Translations under genes and position numbers: made by a program | DNA from: an uncultured Bacteroidia bacterium | GTDB lineage: Bacteria; Bacteroidota; Bacteroidia; Bacteroidales; UBA932 | Direction: 5' to 3' | DNA: 51,462 nt | Assembly: GCA_902778855.1 (NCBI GenBank) | Contig: CACYZM010000008.1 | Span: 1-51,462, forward strand | Shown here: one piece after another, positions 15,783 to 23,835 of the stretch | Position numbering within the stretch: position 1 is the first letter of the stretch | Layout: the number at the start of each line of letters is the position of its first letter | Notes under the pieces: model-generated | Told to the model about the DNA's origin: nothing | Seen by the model: only the letters and a program-made list of their open reading frames with translations | The model's database searches: none

Positions 15783-17387
15783 TCAGTCTTTCAATAGTTC
15801 TGTCATCCGGGCGACCATTTCCGGATCGTGCGACACGATATCGGGCCAGCGGCGGTGGAAGCCGGGGGCGTTCTTCTTGGAGGTCGCGTCGAGGATCAGG
15901 TGGTCGCGCACGCGACCGTCGCGCACGGGGTCGCAGTTGGCGCCCAGCAGCCAGCGCTTGCGGTAGGGCGTCGCATTCTTTTCATCCGGGTCGTAGAGGA
16001 CCTGGATCACCTGCTCGAGCTTTCGGTCCGCAAAAGGCTTGGCCTTATGGGTCGCGTCGATGCAGAGTTTGCCGCCGAAGCCGGTCTCCGGCGCCGTATG
16101 GTCGAGCACGTCGAGCGGGCCGCGGCTGAAGAGCAAGTCGCGCTGCACGTCCACGTTGCTGCAGATGGCATCCGCCAGGGAATCCCAGTTCCGGATGTCG
16201 ATCTCTCCGTCGACGACCAGGAGGAATTTGTTGAACATCATCTGCCCCGCACCCCACAGGGCGTTGGCCACCTTGAAGGCCTGCCCTTCGTATTGTTTGC
16301 GGATCCGGGCGATGGCAAAGTTGTGGCCCACGCCTTCTTCGGGAAGGTACAGATCCTCGATCTCCGGCGCGATGGCCAGCTTGATGGGCGACAAAAAGAT
16401 CTTTTCCGTGGCTTCCTGGATATATTTGTCCTCCATCGGCGGGATGCCCACCACCGTAGCGGGATAAATGGCGTCAAAGCGGTGCGAGATGCAGGTGACG
16501 TGGAATTTCGGGTACAGGTCTTCCAGCGAATAAAAGCCCGTATGGTCGCCGAACGGCCCTTCGGAGAACTTCTCTTCGCTCTTCTGCACGTAGCCCTCGA
16601 TCACGAAGTCGCAGTCAGCGGGCACCATCAAATCCTGCGTGAAACACTTCACCAGTTCCACGGGCTTGCCGCGCAGGAAGCCGGCCAGCAGGTATTCGTC
16701 GATGCCTTCGGGCAGCGGGGCTGTGGCGGCATAGGTATAGACGGGATCGCCGCCCAGGCACACGGCCACGGGCAGACGGTGCGTACATTCGGACAGGTGT
16801 TTCGCGCCGGTCTTGTGCATATGCCAGTGCATGCCGGTCGTGGCGTCATCGAGCACCTGCATGCGGTACATCCCGACATTGCGCACGCCGGTCACCGGAC
16901 TGGCCGTATTGACGAGCGGCAGGGTGATGAAACGGCCGCCGTCCTGGGGCCAGCATTTGAGGATGGGAAGCTGGCTCAGCTGCGCGGTATACTGCACCAC
17001 ATCCTGGCAGGGCGCGTGGCCCTTGTGCTCGCGGGGAATCCACGAGGCCGCCTGGTTGAGTTTCGGCAGGAGCCGGAGCTTGTCGCGGAAGCCGGGGCCG
17101 GAGCCCAGCACGCTGCCCACCAGTTCGTCGATCTTCGCCCCGATGTCATCGAGGTTGTTCACACCCAGCGCGTAGCGGATGCGCGCCTCGGAGCCCATCA
17201 TATTGGTCAGCACGGGAAAAGCCGTGCCGGTATTCTCGAACAGCAGGGCCTTGCCGCCACCGGGCTTCTTCGATTCGATATCGGTGGCGCAGGCAATTTC
17301 GAGCACCGGATCCACAAACTCCCGGATCCGCCGGAGTTCGCCGCGCTCTTCCAGAAACTTCGTATAATCTTTCAGACTGTTGAACAT
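15783..17387 (-). CDS. UbiD-family prenylated-FMN decarboxylase
   Basis: 534 residues. UbiD signatures are visible: the N-terminal RRIREFVDPVLEIACATDIE, the MHWHMHKTGAKHL segment near the prenyl-FMN site, and EGPFGDHTGFYS with the conserved glutamate. Such enzymes decarboxylate 4-hydroxy-3-polyprenylbenzoate, naphthoates or other aromatic acids and need the UbiX cofactor. No UbiX is in this window. In Bacteroidota they are often annotated as menaquinone-related, but the substrate here is not certain. It heads a two-gene minus-strand unit with the LOG-family gene. Confidence 0.92.
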   Translation of the reverse strand: MFNSLKDYTKFLEERGELRRIREFVDPVLEIACATDIESKKPGGGKALLFENTGTAFPVLTNMMGSEARIRYALGVNNLDDIGAKIDELVGSVLGSGPGFRDKLRLLPKLNQAASWIPREHKGHAPCQDVVQYTAQLSQLPILKCWPQDGGRFITLPLVNTASPVTGVRNVGMYRMQVLDDATTGMHWHMHKTGAKHLSECTHRLPVAVCLGGDPVYTYAATAPLPEGIDEYLLAGFLRGKPVELVKCFTQDLMVPADCDFVIEGYVQKSEEKFSEGPFGDHTGFYSLEDLYPKFHVTCISHRFDAIYPATVVGIPPMEDKYIQEATEKIFLSPIKLAIAPEIEDLYLPEEGVGHNFAIARIRKQYEGQAFKVANALWGAGQMMFNKFLLVVDGEIDIRNWDSLADAICSNVDVQRDLLFSRGPLDVLDHTAPETGFGGKLCIDATHKAKPFADRKLEQVIQVLYDPDEKNATPYRKRWLLGANCDPVRDGRVRDHLILDATSKKNAPGFHRRWPDIVSHDPEMVARMTELLKD

Positions 17388-17489
17388 CGTCCCAATGATT
17401 TCTCAGAAAATGCAATTTAGGGAAAAATTCCGGAAATTGCGTAAATTTGAGAAACGAATCATCCCGGCAGTTGTTTAAACAGAAAATCC

Positions 17490-17497
17490 TATCTTTG
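17490..17497 (+). promoter_or_regulatory. Promoter box for the nitroreductase gene
   Basis: TATCTTTG matches TAnnTTTG and lies 20 bases before the ATG at 17518. A TTG at 17471-17473 is 16 bases upstream, which is a little short. The box lies in the 129-base gap between the divergent UbiD-like and nitroreductase genes. Confidence 0.7.
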
Positions 17498-17517
17498 TGA
17501 AAAATACGCGTATACAA

Positions 17518-18134
17518 TGAAAATCAGAACGATTGTCATAGCGGCGGCGATGCTGCTCAGCCTGATGTCCGTTGCCGGATGTACCGGCGAAGGGACCCAG
17601 CTTCCCTCTTTCAACGATGTGCTTACCTCGCGCCGGAGCATCCGCAGCTACGATGCGACGAAGAAAATCTCCGAAGCGGAAGTCCGGACGCTCCTGACCC
17701 GGACGCAGGAAGCTCCCTCGTGGGCGAACCAGCAGCCCAGCAAGTATTATGTGGCCATCAGCCCCGAGGCCGTCGCAGCCGTGCAGGATATGGTCGGCGG
17801 CAACAAGGAGCGGATCAAGAATGCGCCCGTGCTCATCGTCTCGACCTTCGAGAAAGGCAAGTCGGGATTCTTCCGCGGCCAGCAGACCAACGAGTTGGGC
17901 GACTTCTGGGGCGCCTACGACAACGGCCTGAGCAATGCCTACCTCGTGCTGGTCGCCCGTGCCATGGGCTTCGACACGCTGATCATGGGCATGCGCGACG
18001 CCGATATGATCCGCGACTATTTCCACATCCCGGGCGATGAGATGATCACCGCCGTCATTTCGCTGGGCTACCGGGCCGAAGAGCCGCGGACGCCCGTCCA
18101 CCGCGAACTCGACGAAATCGCGAAGTTCTTCTGA
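17518..18134 (+). CDS. Nitroreductase-family lipoprotein
   Basis: About 205 residues. A lipoprotein signal (SVAGC, C22) is followed by a nitroreductase fold with FNDVLTSRRSIRSYD at the FMN-binding N-terminus. Further matches are the Q-E-A-P-S-W-A-N substrate loop and the C-terminal VISLGYRAEEP. Nitroreductases bind FMN and reduce nitro or quinone compounds with NAD(P)H, and are usually cytoplasmic. A lipid-anchored form suggests periplasmic or membrane-associated work with another electron source. Its stop overlaps the next ATG (TGATG). Confidence 0.9.
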
Positions 18135-18784
18135 TGGCCGGCCGCACGTTCGGAACCTGCTTTTTTGAGCAATATGCGCAAGTCTCGCTTTCCGCGTTGC
18201 TGGGAAGCGGCTTTGACGCGCTGGTGAACCGTGACCGGCCGGACCTGCAGTCGCCAGACGGCAAGAGCATCGGCATCGAGGTGACGCGGGCGATGGAAGA
18301 GAACAAGGCTGCGGAGCAAGCCTTGCTGAAAGACCTCGCCGGCATCTCGACCGGCAACCACACCGACGACTACGACCGGATTCTCGAAAACGGCTACGGC
18401 TTCGGCCTGGAAGGCGGCAAATACATCGGCAAGAAAGAGTTCTTCTACTGGTCGATGGCCCTCCCCTTGCGCCGCATCCTGGAGAGCAAGGTCGCCAAGG
18501 TGGGAAACGGTTTCTACGGCCGTTTCGACGAGATGGGGCTCTTCGTCTTCTCCCGCGAGAACCTGGGGATGGCTGAAGCCGTCAAGGCCATGAACTATAC
18601 CCTCTCCCTGCAGAAGCACCAGGACATCCGCTACAACCGCCTGTACCTGGCCGACGTGGACGACCTGTTCGTCTGCAACCTCGACGACGGGCTCAAAGAC
18701 GACTCCCGGCTCGTCCGCTACCGGGTCTCCCAACAACAACGGCAGGACTTCTACCGGGAAGCCATCGACCGCCAGCGACCATAA
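18134..18784 (+). CDS. Unrecognised protein with a nuclease-like IEVTRA motif
   Basis: 216 residues, no signal peptide or membrane segment. I do not recognise a family. Near the N-terminus D37 (RPDL) is followed by a short loop and GIEVTRA (E49). The spacing resembles the D...(D/E)xK core of restriction-endonuclease-like folds, with T or R where K is expected. Several glycine/aromatic segments follow (GYGFGLEGGKYIGKKEFFYW). The start overlaps the nitroreductase stop and the next gene begins six bases after the stop, so it is co-transcribed with both. The nuclease link is weak inference; it may be a domestic nuclease relative or something unrelated. Confidence 0.7.
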   Translation: MAGRTFGTCFFEQYAQVSLSALLGSGFDALVNRDRPDLQSPDGKSIGIEVTRAMEENKAAEQALLKDLAGISTGNHTDDYDRILENGYGFGLEGGKYIGKKEFFYWSMALPLRRILESKVAKVGNGFYGRFDEMGLFVFSRENLGMAEAVKAMNYTLSLQKHQDIRYNRLYLADVDDLFVCNLDDGLKDDSRLVRYRVSQQQRQDFYREAIDRQRP

Positions 18785-18790
18785 TCCCCT

Positions 18791-19723
18791 ATGCCTGCCA
18801 ACCGCCTCCGATATCATCTGCTTACCCTGGCCGTCGTGGCCGTGTGGGGCGTCACGTTTGTCAGCACGAAAGTCCTGATCGGGGCCGGCATGCATCCGGT
18901 CGCCATCTTCTTTGTCCGCTTTATGCTGGCGTATGCGGGCATCTGGCTGTATATCGCCCTCTCGCGCCAGCCGGCGAAACTCTGGTACGGCGGGAAAGAG
19001 GAACTGGTCTTCCTCCTGCTGGGCGTGTCGGGCGGTTCCCTGTATTTCCTGACGGAAAATCTGGCCCTGGCCTATACGCAGGCCACGAACGTCGCTTTCC
19101 TGGTCTGCTCCGCACCCCTTTTCACGGCAATCTTCACCCTGATTTACCGGCGATTCGGAAAAGGGCGGTTTGTGGACGGGCTGGAACCTGTCCGACTGGG
19201 CTGGCCGCTGGTGGGCGGAACGGTCCTCGCGCTGGCGGGCATGGCGATGGTCGTCTTCGATGGGGCGCGGCTGCAGCTGTCGGCCCGGGGCGACCTGCTG
19301 GCCATCGCCGCTGCGCTGTGCTGGGCGGTCTATAGCCTGTTCATGAGCCAGATGACGCGCGACCACGGAACGGTCACCGCCACCCGGAAAGTGTTCTTCT
19401 ATGGCCTGCTCACCATCCTGCCTTTCCTGGGCGGATACAAGGATTCCTTCGCGCCAGCCATCCTGGGGCAGACGGCCGTCTGGTTCAATCTCCTGTTCCT
19501 GGGCCTGGTCGCCTCCCTGCTCTGCTTCATCCTGTGGAATCTGGCTATGGACAAGCTGGGCAATGTCACCACCACCAATTACGTGTATCTGAACCCGGTC
19601 TTTACCCTGCTCAGCGCGATGGCCCTCCTCGGGGAGCGGATGACGCTCCTCGCCGGCATCGGCTGCGCCGCCATCCTCGCCGGCGTCATCTGGGCCGGCC
19701 AGCGCAGCAATTCTCTGAAATAA
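18791..19723 (+). CDS. EamA-family (DMT) membrane transporter
   Basis: 310 residues with about ten hydrophobic segments in two EamA repeats (roughly 10-145 and 155-305). Conserved features include WGVTFVSTKVLI at the first helix and the late VYLNPVFTLLSAMALLGERMT block. Such carriers export metabolites such as amino acids or purines; the substrate cannot be read from sequence. It is the third gene of the nitroreductase unit. Its stop is five bases before the promoter box of the thiamine riboswitch. Confidence 0.9.
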   Translation: MPANRLRYHLLTLAVVAVWGVTFVSTKVLIGAGMHPVAIFFVRFMLAYAGIWLYIALSRQPAKLWYGGKEELVFLLLGVSGGSLYFLTENLALAYTQATNVAFLVCSAPLFTAIFTLIYRRFGKGRFVDGLEPVRLGWPLVGGTVLALAGMAMVVFDGARLQLSARGDLLAIAAALCWAVYSLFMSQMTRDHGTVTATRKVFFYGLLTILPFLGGYKDSFAPAILGQTAVWFNLLFLGLVASLLCFILWNLAMDKLGNVTTTNYVYLNPVFTLLSAMALLGERMTLLAGIGCAAILAGVIWAGQRSNSLK

Positions 19724-19727
19724 TTGC

Positions 19728-19735
19728 TATCTTTG
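19728..19735 (+). promoter_or_regulatory. Promoter box upstream of the TPP riboswitch
   Basis: TATCTTTG matches the TAnnTTTG box and lies about 24 bases before the riboswitch begins. The upstream element would fall inside the end of the transporter gene, and no good TTTG is visible there. Confidence 0.65.
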
Positions 19736-19757
19736 CATCCAGTCTGCAGGGTGCAGG

Positions 19758-19836
19758 CGAAGGGGTGCTGCGGCGCAAGCTGCGGCTGAGATGATACCCT
19801 CACTACCTGATCGGGGTAATGCCCGCGTAGGAAACC
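19758..19836 (+). promoter_or_regulatory. TPP (thiamine pyrophosphate) riboswitch
   Basis: The conserved THI-box blocks appear in order: AGGGGTGC (19761-19768), GGCTGAGATGATACCC (19784-19799), ACCTGAT (19805-19811), and GGGGTAATGCC followed by GCGTAGGAAA (to 19834). The variable P3 arm is the GC-rich CTGCGGCGCAAGCTGCGG. TPP binding to such elements usually lowers expression of the downstream gene. I see no clear terminator hairpin before the ATG. An SD-like AAGGA lies a few bases before the start codon, so control may be at translation. Confidence 0.95.
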
Positions 19837-19891
19837 GCTATCTTCCCATTTCCCCTTTTTTGTATAAATTATTTACAATTAAGGATTTATC

Positions 19892-22270
19892 ATGAAATTT
19901 CGTTTGATTTGCGCTGCGCTGGCCGCTTGCGGGCTGGCTTTCGTCGCGCACCCCGCCCTCGCGCAGGAACCCGATTCCACGGAGGTTGAACATCTGCAGG
20001 AAACGGTCGTGAGCGCCGTGCGGGCGTCTAAGGACGCGCCGTTTGCCGTGTCGAACATCCGCCGGGCCGAACTGCAGGACTTTTCCAATTCGGGGCGAGA
20101 ACTGCCGATGCTGTTCGCCCGGACGCCGGGCATCATCGCCTGGAGCGAGAACGGCGTGGGCACCGGCACTTCGTACCTGCGCATCCGCGGCGCGGGCGGC
20201 AGCCGCATCAACGTGACGCTCGACGGAGTGCCCCTCAACTCCCCGGAAGACCAGAGCGTCTTCTGGGCCAATATGAACTCTTACGGCAAGCTCCTGAGCA
20301 GCGTGCAGATCCAGCGTGGCGTGGGCACCTCGACCAACGGCGACGGCGCCTTCGGCGGCACGATCGCCCTGGGCATGAAAGCCCCGTCGCTCGTTCCGAC
20401 CGGGGAGATGTCCGTCTCTTACGGCTCCTTCAACACCCTGCACGCCGGCGGCTCGATCTCGTCGGGCCTGATGTGGAACCACGTCATCCTGGACGGCGCC
20501 TGGTATCACACCCGCACCGACGGGTACCTGCCCGGAACCGACGGGCAGTCGGGCAGCTACTTCGCCGGAGTCACCTGGCTGGGCGCCGGCTGGAAGCTGG
20601 GCTACAAACTCGTGGGCAACTATGAGAACACGGGACAGGCCTGGAACGGCGTAACGGCCGGCAACGACGACCTGTCGATCATGGACGGCACCTACGGCGA
20701 GCATACGGGCATCAAGACCTACAAAGACCTGTACAACGCCGGCCTGGGCTTCTACAACTCGCTCTATGAGCAGCTGGTCTTCAACGACGTGATCCAGTAT
20801 CCGAACGCCATCGCCCATACGCAGCGCTACCAGATGAACGACGGCAGCTACTGGCCGCGCACCACCGACAACTTCTGGCAGAACCATCATATCCTGAACC
20901 TGGCGGCGTCGCTCTCCGACGCGCTCGACCTGTCGGTGAGCGCCCACTACACAGGCGGCCACGGCTACTACGAAGAGTTCCGCTATAACAACAAACTGCT
21001 CAAATACGGCATTCCCACCTTCGTGGACGCCGGCGGCAAGACCGTCAAGCGCAGCGACTTCGTGCGGCAGAAGGGCCTCACGCAGCACACCTTCGGCGTC
21101 GTATCCAACCTCACCTATAAGAAAGGACCGTGGGATGCCGTGGCCGGCATCTCCGTCCAGCAGTTCCTGGGCAACCACTACGGATATCTGACCTATGTCG
21201 GCAATCCGGAACTCGCTGCGCGCATCCTCACCAGCGGCAATTACCGGTATTACGACTCCGACGCGGCCAAGTTCGACGGCAGCGCCTTCGTCAAGGCTTC
21301 CTACCGGCTTTCGCCGGACTGGAGCGTCTTCGGCGATGTGCAATACCGCCGCGTGCATTACCGCACCGACGGCTACAACGACAAATACATCGACAACGGC
21401 GACGGCACGGCCAGCAAGCATCTGCTCGCCGTGGACGTCCACTACAACTTCTTCAACCCCAAGGCCGGCCTGAACTTCAGCCACGGCCCGCACCGGGCCT
21501 ACGCTTCTGTGGCGGTCAGCCACCGCGAGCCCGAGCGCAACAACTTCACCGACAACGGAAAATATCCCGCACCGCGGGCCGAGCGGCTCTACGATTTCGA
21601 AGCCGGCTACCAGGTCGGCGGCCGCATCGCGCGGGCCGGCGTCAATCTCTATTATATGCGCTACCGCGACCAGCTGGTGCAGACCGGCGAGCTGAGCGAC
21701 ATCGGCGAAGCGCTCACCACCAACATTCCGGACTCCTACCGCACCGGCGTCGAACTGACGGCAGGCGTAGATCCGACGTCGTGGCTGACGTTCGAAGCCA
21801 ACGCCGCCCTGAGCCGCAACCGGCTGCTCGATTTCGACGAATACGTGGAAGACTGGGACAATGGCACCGCCGTCATCCATTATGACGACGCGGCTCTCGC
21901 CTACTCGCCCGACGCCATCCTCAACGGCTTCGTCAACCTGCATTACAAGGGCTTCCGGGCGCAGTGGCACACGGGCTTCGTGAGCCGGATGTATCTCGAC
22001 AACACGGAGAACGCCGACCGCTCGCTGCCCGCCTACAGCCTGAGCGACCTGTCGCTGGGCTACACGTTCCGCCTGCGCGGCTTCCTGAAAGAGATCGACC
22101 TCGGCGTCGAAGGGAACAACCTGTTCAATGCCCGCGTTGCCCAGAGCGGCTGGGTCTACAGTGCCATCTACGCCAGCGGCGGCCATCCCAACGACCACCG
22201 CTACTACCAGATCGGCTTCATCCCCGTGGCCGGCCTTACCGTCCTGGGACACGTGACCTTGCGCTTCTGA
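19892..22270 (+). CDS. TonB-dependent outer-membrane receptor, probably for thiamine compounds
   Basis: 792 residues. A Sec signal (to about ALAQ) is followed by a TonB-box-like ETVVSAV. The plug domain spans about 55-155, with GVPLNSPEDQSVFW and QIQRGVGTSTNGDGAFGG. A 22-strand barrel region ends in the terminal aromatic VTLRF. It is not a SusC: it lacks the N-terminal carboxypeptidase-like domain and has no SusD partner. The TPP riboswitch 56 bases upstream makes thiamine or a thiamine precursor the likely substrate. The inner-membrane partner (PnuT) and thiamine pyrophosphokinase often found beside such receptors are absent here. Confidence 0.92.
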   Translation: MKFRLICAALAACGLAFVAHPALAQEPDSTEVEHLQETVVSAVRASKDAPFAVSNIRRAELQDFSNSGRELPMLFARTPGIIAWSENGVGTGTSYLRIRGAGGSRINVTLDGVPLNSPEDQSVFWANMNSYGKLLSSVQIQRGVGTSTNGDGAFGGTIALGMKAPSLVPTGEMSVSYGSFNTLHAGGSISSGLMWNHVILDGAWYHTRTDGYLPGTDGQSGSYFAGVTWLGAGWKLGYKLVGNYENTGQAWNGVTAGNDDLSIMDGTYGEHTGIKTYKDLYNAGLGFYNSLYEQLVFNDVIQYPNAIAHTQRYQMNDGSYWPRTTDNFWQNHHILNLAASLSDALDLSVSAHYTGGHGYYEEFRYNNKLLKYGIPTFVDAGGKTVKRSDFVRQKGLTQHTFGVVSNLTYKKGPWDAVAGISVQQFLGNHYGYLTYVGNPELAARILTSGNYRYYDSDAAKFDGSAFVKASYRLSPDWSVFGDVQYRRVHYRTDGYNDKYIDNGDGTASKHLLAVDVHYNFFNPKAGLNFSHGPHRAYASVAVSHREPERNNFTDNGKYPAPRAERLYDFEAGYQVGGRIARAGVNLYYMRYRDQLVQTGELSDIGEALTTNIPDSYRTGVELTAGVDPTSWLTFEANAALSRNRLLDFDEYVEDWDNGTAVIHYDDAALAYSPDAILNGFVNLHYKGFRAQWHTGFVSRMYLDNTENADRSLPAYSLSDLSLGYTFRLRGFLKEIDLGVEGNNLFNARVAQSGWVYSAIYASGGHPNDHRYYQIGFIPVAGLTVLGHVTLRF

Positions 22271-22278
22271 TTTTCGCC

Positions 22279-22286
22279 TATCTTTG
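22279..22286 (+). promoter_or_regulatory. Promoter box directly before phzF-like gene
   Basis: TATCTTTG matches TAnnTTTG and ends four bases before the ATG at 22291. A TTG (22259-22261) lies 17 bases upstream of the box. If used, transcription would start at or very near the start codon, giving a leaderless or nearly leaderless mRNA. Confidence 0.6.
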
Positions 22287-22290
22287 GGCT

Positions 22291-23157
22291 ATGAAACTCT
22301 ACATTGTCGACGCTTTTACGGAAACGCCCTTTGGCGGCAACACGGCCGGCGTAGCGCTCCTCGAGCCGGGCGCCGGATTCCCCGATGACACCTGGATGCG
22401 GCAGCTGGCCGCGGAACTGCGCTATTCGGAGACCGCCTTCGTGCGGCGCGACGGCGTGACGGAATTCACGGTCCGGTATTTCACGCCAGCCGGAGAAATC
22501 GATCTGTGCGGCCACGCCACGATCGCGACTTTCGGCGTATTGTTCCAGGAAGGCCTCGTGCCGGAAGGCGCCCGTTGCCTCAACCATACGAAGGCGGGCG
22601 ACCTGGAAGTCGTAGCGGGAAAAACCGTGATGATGCAGATGGCCTCGCCGAGGCTCGTGCAGACTTTCGACGAGGCGCCGCTGGTGAAAGACCTGCTGGC
22701 GGCCATGGGCGGCCTCACGCGCGAAGCGCTGGGCACGCTCCCGGTCCAGACCTTTTCCACCGGTCTGCCCGACATTCTCCTGCCGGTGCGCGACGTCGCC
22801 ATGCTGCAGGATCTGAAGCCCGATATGGATGCGCTGAATGCGCTCAGCGAGCGGCTCGACGTCGTCGGCGTCCACGCATTCGCCATCAATCCGGTCGACA
22901 GCTATACGGCCCACGTCCGCAATTTCGCACCCCGCTATGACATCCCGGAAGAATCGGCCACCGGCACATCCAATGCCGCGCTGACGGCCTATCTCTTCCA
23001 TCACGGAATCATCCGCGACGGCGGCCGCTGCACGTTCCTCCAGGGCGAAGCCATGGGCCGCCCTTCCCTCATTCAAACTACGGTAGAGCTTCGGGCCGGC
23101 GTCCCCGACATCCGGGTCGGCGGGCCCTGTGCGATTGTCGTCCGGGGCTCAGTTTAA
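22291..23157 (+). CDS. PhzF-family isomerase/epimerase-like protein
   Basis: 288 residues. The start is at MKLYIVDAFTETPFGGN, the standard N-terminus of the family. The open frame extends further upstream, but that part overlaps the receptor gene. The catalytic glutamate is in SETAFV (E47). Other family marks are FTPAGEIDLCGHAT and the second-lobe ESATGTSNAALTAYL. PhzF itself isomerises a phenazine precursor; most bacterial relatives have unknown substrates. The last nine bases overlap the converging TSCPD gene. Confidence 0.93.
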   Translation: MKLYIVDAFTETPFGGNTAGVALLEPGAGFPDDTWMRQLAAELRYSETAFVRRDGVTEFTVRYFTPAGEIDLCGHATIATFGVLFQEGLVPEGARCLNHTKAGDLEVVAGKTVMMQMASPRLVQTFDEAPLVKDLLAAMGGLTREALGTLPVQTFSTGLPDILLPVRDVAMLQDLKPDMDALNALSERLDVVGVHAFAINPVDSYTAHVRNFAPRYDIPEESATGTSNAALTAYLFHHGIIRDGGRCTFLQGEAMGRPSLIQTTVELRAGVPDIRVGGPCAIVVRGSV

Positions 23158-23439
23158 CTGTTTCAGCGCCCGGGCCAGCTGGTCCGGGCAGCTACTGCCC
23201 CGCCCCTTGCAGTTGATGCCGTCCAGCAGGGCGATTACCTCGTCCTTTTTCCTGCCGGCCACCAGCGCCGATAACCCCTGCGTGTTGCCGTTGCACCCGC
23301 CCGTGTAGCGGACGCTCCGGATGGTATCGCCATCCAGTTCAATGTCAATCTGCAACGAGCACACCACATCGCAAGTCTGGAAAGCGGCCTTCCGGATCCC
23401 GCCTTCCATTTCGTCGGATAAAAGCTTTACGTCGAACAT
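23149..23439 (-). CDS. TSCPD-domain protein (TIGR03905 type)
   Basis: 96 residues, starting at MFDVKLLS (ATG 23439-23437). The family marks are a cysteine near TCDVVCS, YTGGCNGNTQGLSALVAGR in the middle, and the C-terminal INCKGRGSSCPDQLA with the CPD motif. A related domain is fused to class II ribonucleotide reductases, and the stand-alone form may bind metal. The function is unknown. It lies downstream of the zinc-ribbon gene on the same strand and is probably co-transcribed. It converges on the PhzF-like gene with a 9-base overlap. Confidence 0.9.
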   Translation of the reverse strand: MFDVKLLSDEMEGGIRKAAFQTCDVVCSLQIDIELDGDTIRSVRYTGGCNGNTQGLSALVAGRKKDEVIALLDGINCKGRGSSCPDQLARALKQLN

Positions 23440-23449
23440 AATCTGGGGT

Positions 23450-23743
23450 TTATTGCTCAGGGGCGTTACTCGCACGCCAGCGTTTCAGATGCGGGAAATA
23501 CAGTTTCATCTGGCCGATGTATTCTTCCTTCGTAATAGGCTTCGGCAGGTTCTTGTTCACCTCATCCACGAACTGCGCGCAGAATTCGATCATCTCGTCC
23601 ATCGTGCATTCCCGGGTGAACGCCCCGTCCTTGTAGCAATAGATGCAATAATCTTCGTTCTTGCTCCCGTCGGCATTCGTGCCGAGGATCTCATCGCTAA
23701 GCGGCATGCCGCAGCTCTGACAGAATTTCATTTCCATGGTCAT
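23450..23743 (-). CDS. Small zinc-ribbon protein
   Basis: 97 residues from the ATG at 23743-23741 (MTMEMKFCQSCGMPL); a second ATG two codons later is equally possible. The CxxC pairs FCQSCG and DYCIYC form a zinc ribbon of the putative zinc-ribbon domain found in many short proteins of anaerobes. The rest is a helical region (CTMDEMIEFCAQFVDEVN, PKPITKEEYIGQMKLYFPHL). The function is unknown; protein or metal sensing is possible. It leads a two-gene unit with the TSCPD protein. Confidence 0.88.
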   Translation of the reverse strand: MTMEMKFCQSCGMPLSDEILGTNADGSKNEDYCIYCYKDGAFTRECTMDEMIEFCAQFVDEVNKNLPKPITKEEYIGQMKLYFPHLKRWRASNAPEQ

Positions 23744-23781
23744 TTGATTTTTCCCTCCAGCCAAAGGAGATCTTTATGATA

Positions 23782-23835
23782 CAAATATAGCGATAAGTGA
23801 CGGTAAGATCATTTTTTTTTGGACCGCTACCGTCA
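23782..23835 (-). promoter_or_regulatory. Promoter and possible operator of the zinc-ribbon gene
   Basis: On the minus strand TATATTTG (23789-23782) is a good TAnnTTTG box about 39 bases before the start codon. Just upstream lies a perfect 8-bp inverted repeat, TGACGGTA (23798-23805) and TACCGTCA (23828-23835), separated by 22 bases including a run of ten A/T. It brackets the position where the upstream promoter element should be, so it may be a repressor or activator site. Confidence 0.55.

Noticed and set aside
21964-22290. Upstream extension of the PhzF-like frame
   Set aside because: It lies inside the receptor gene in another frame and reads as Arg/Pro-rich noise. The conserved PhzF N-terminus begins at 22291.
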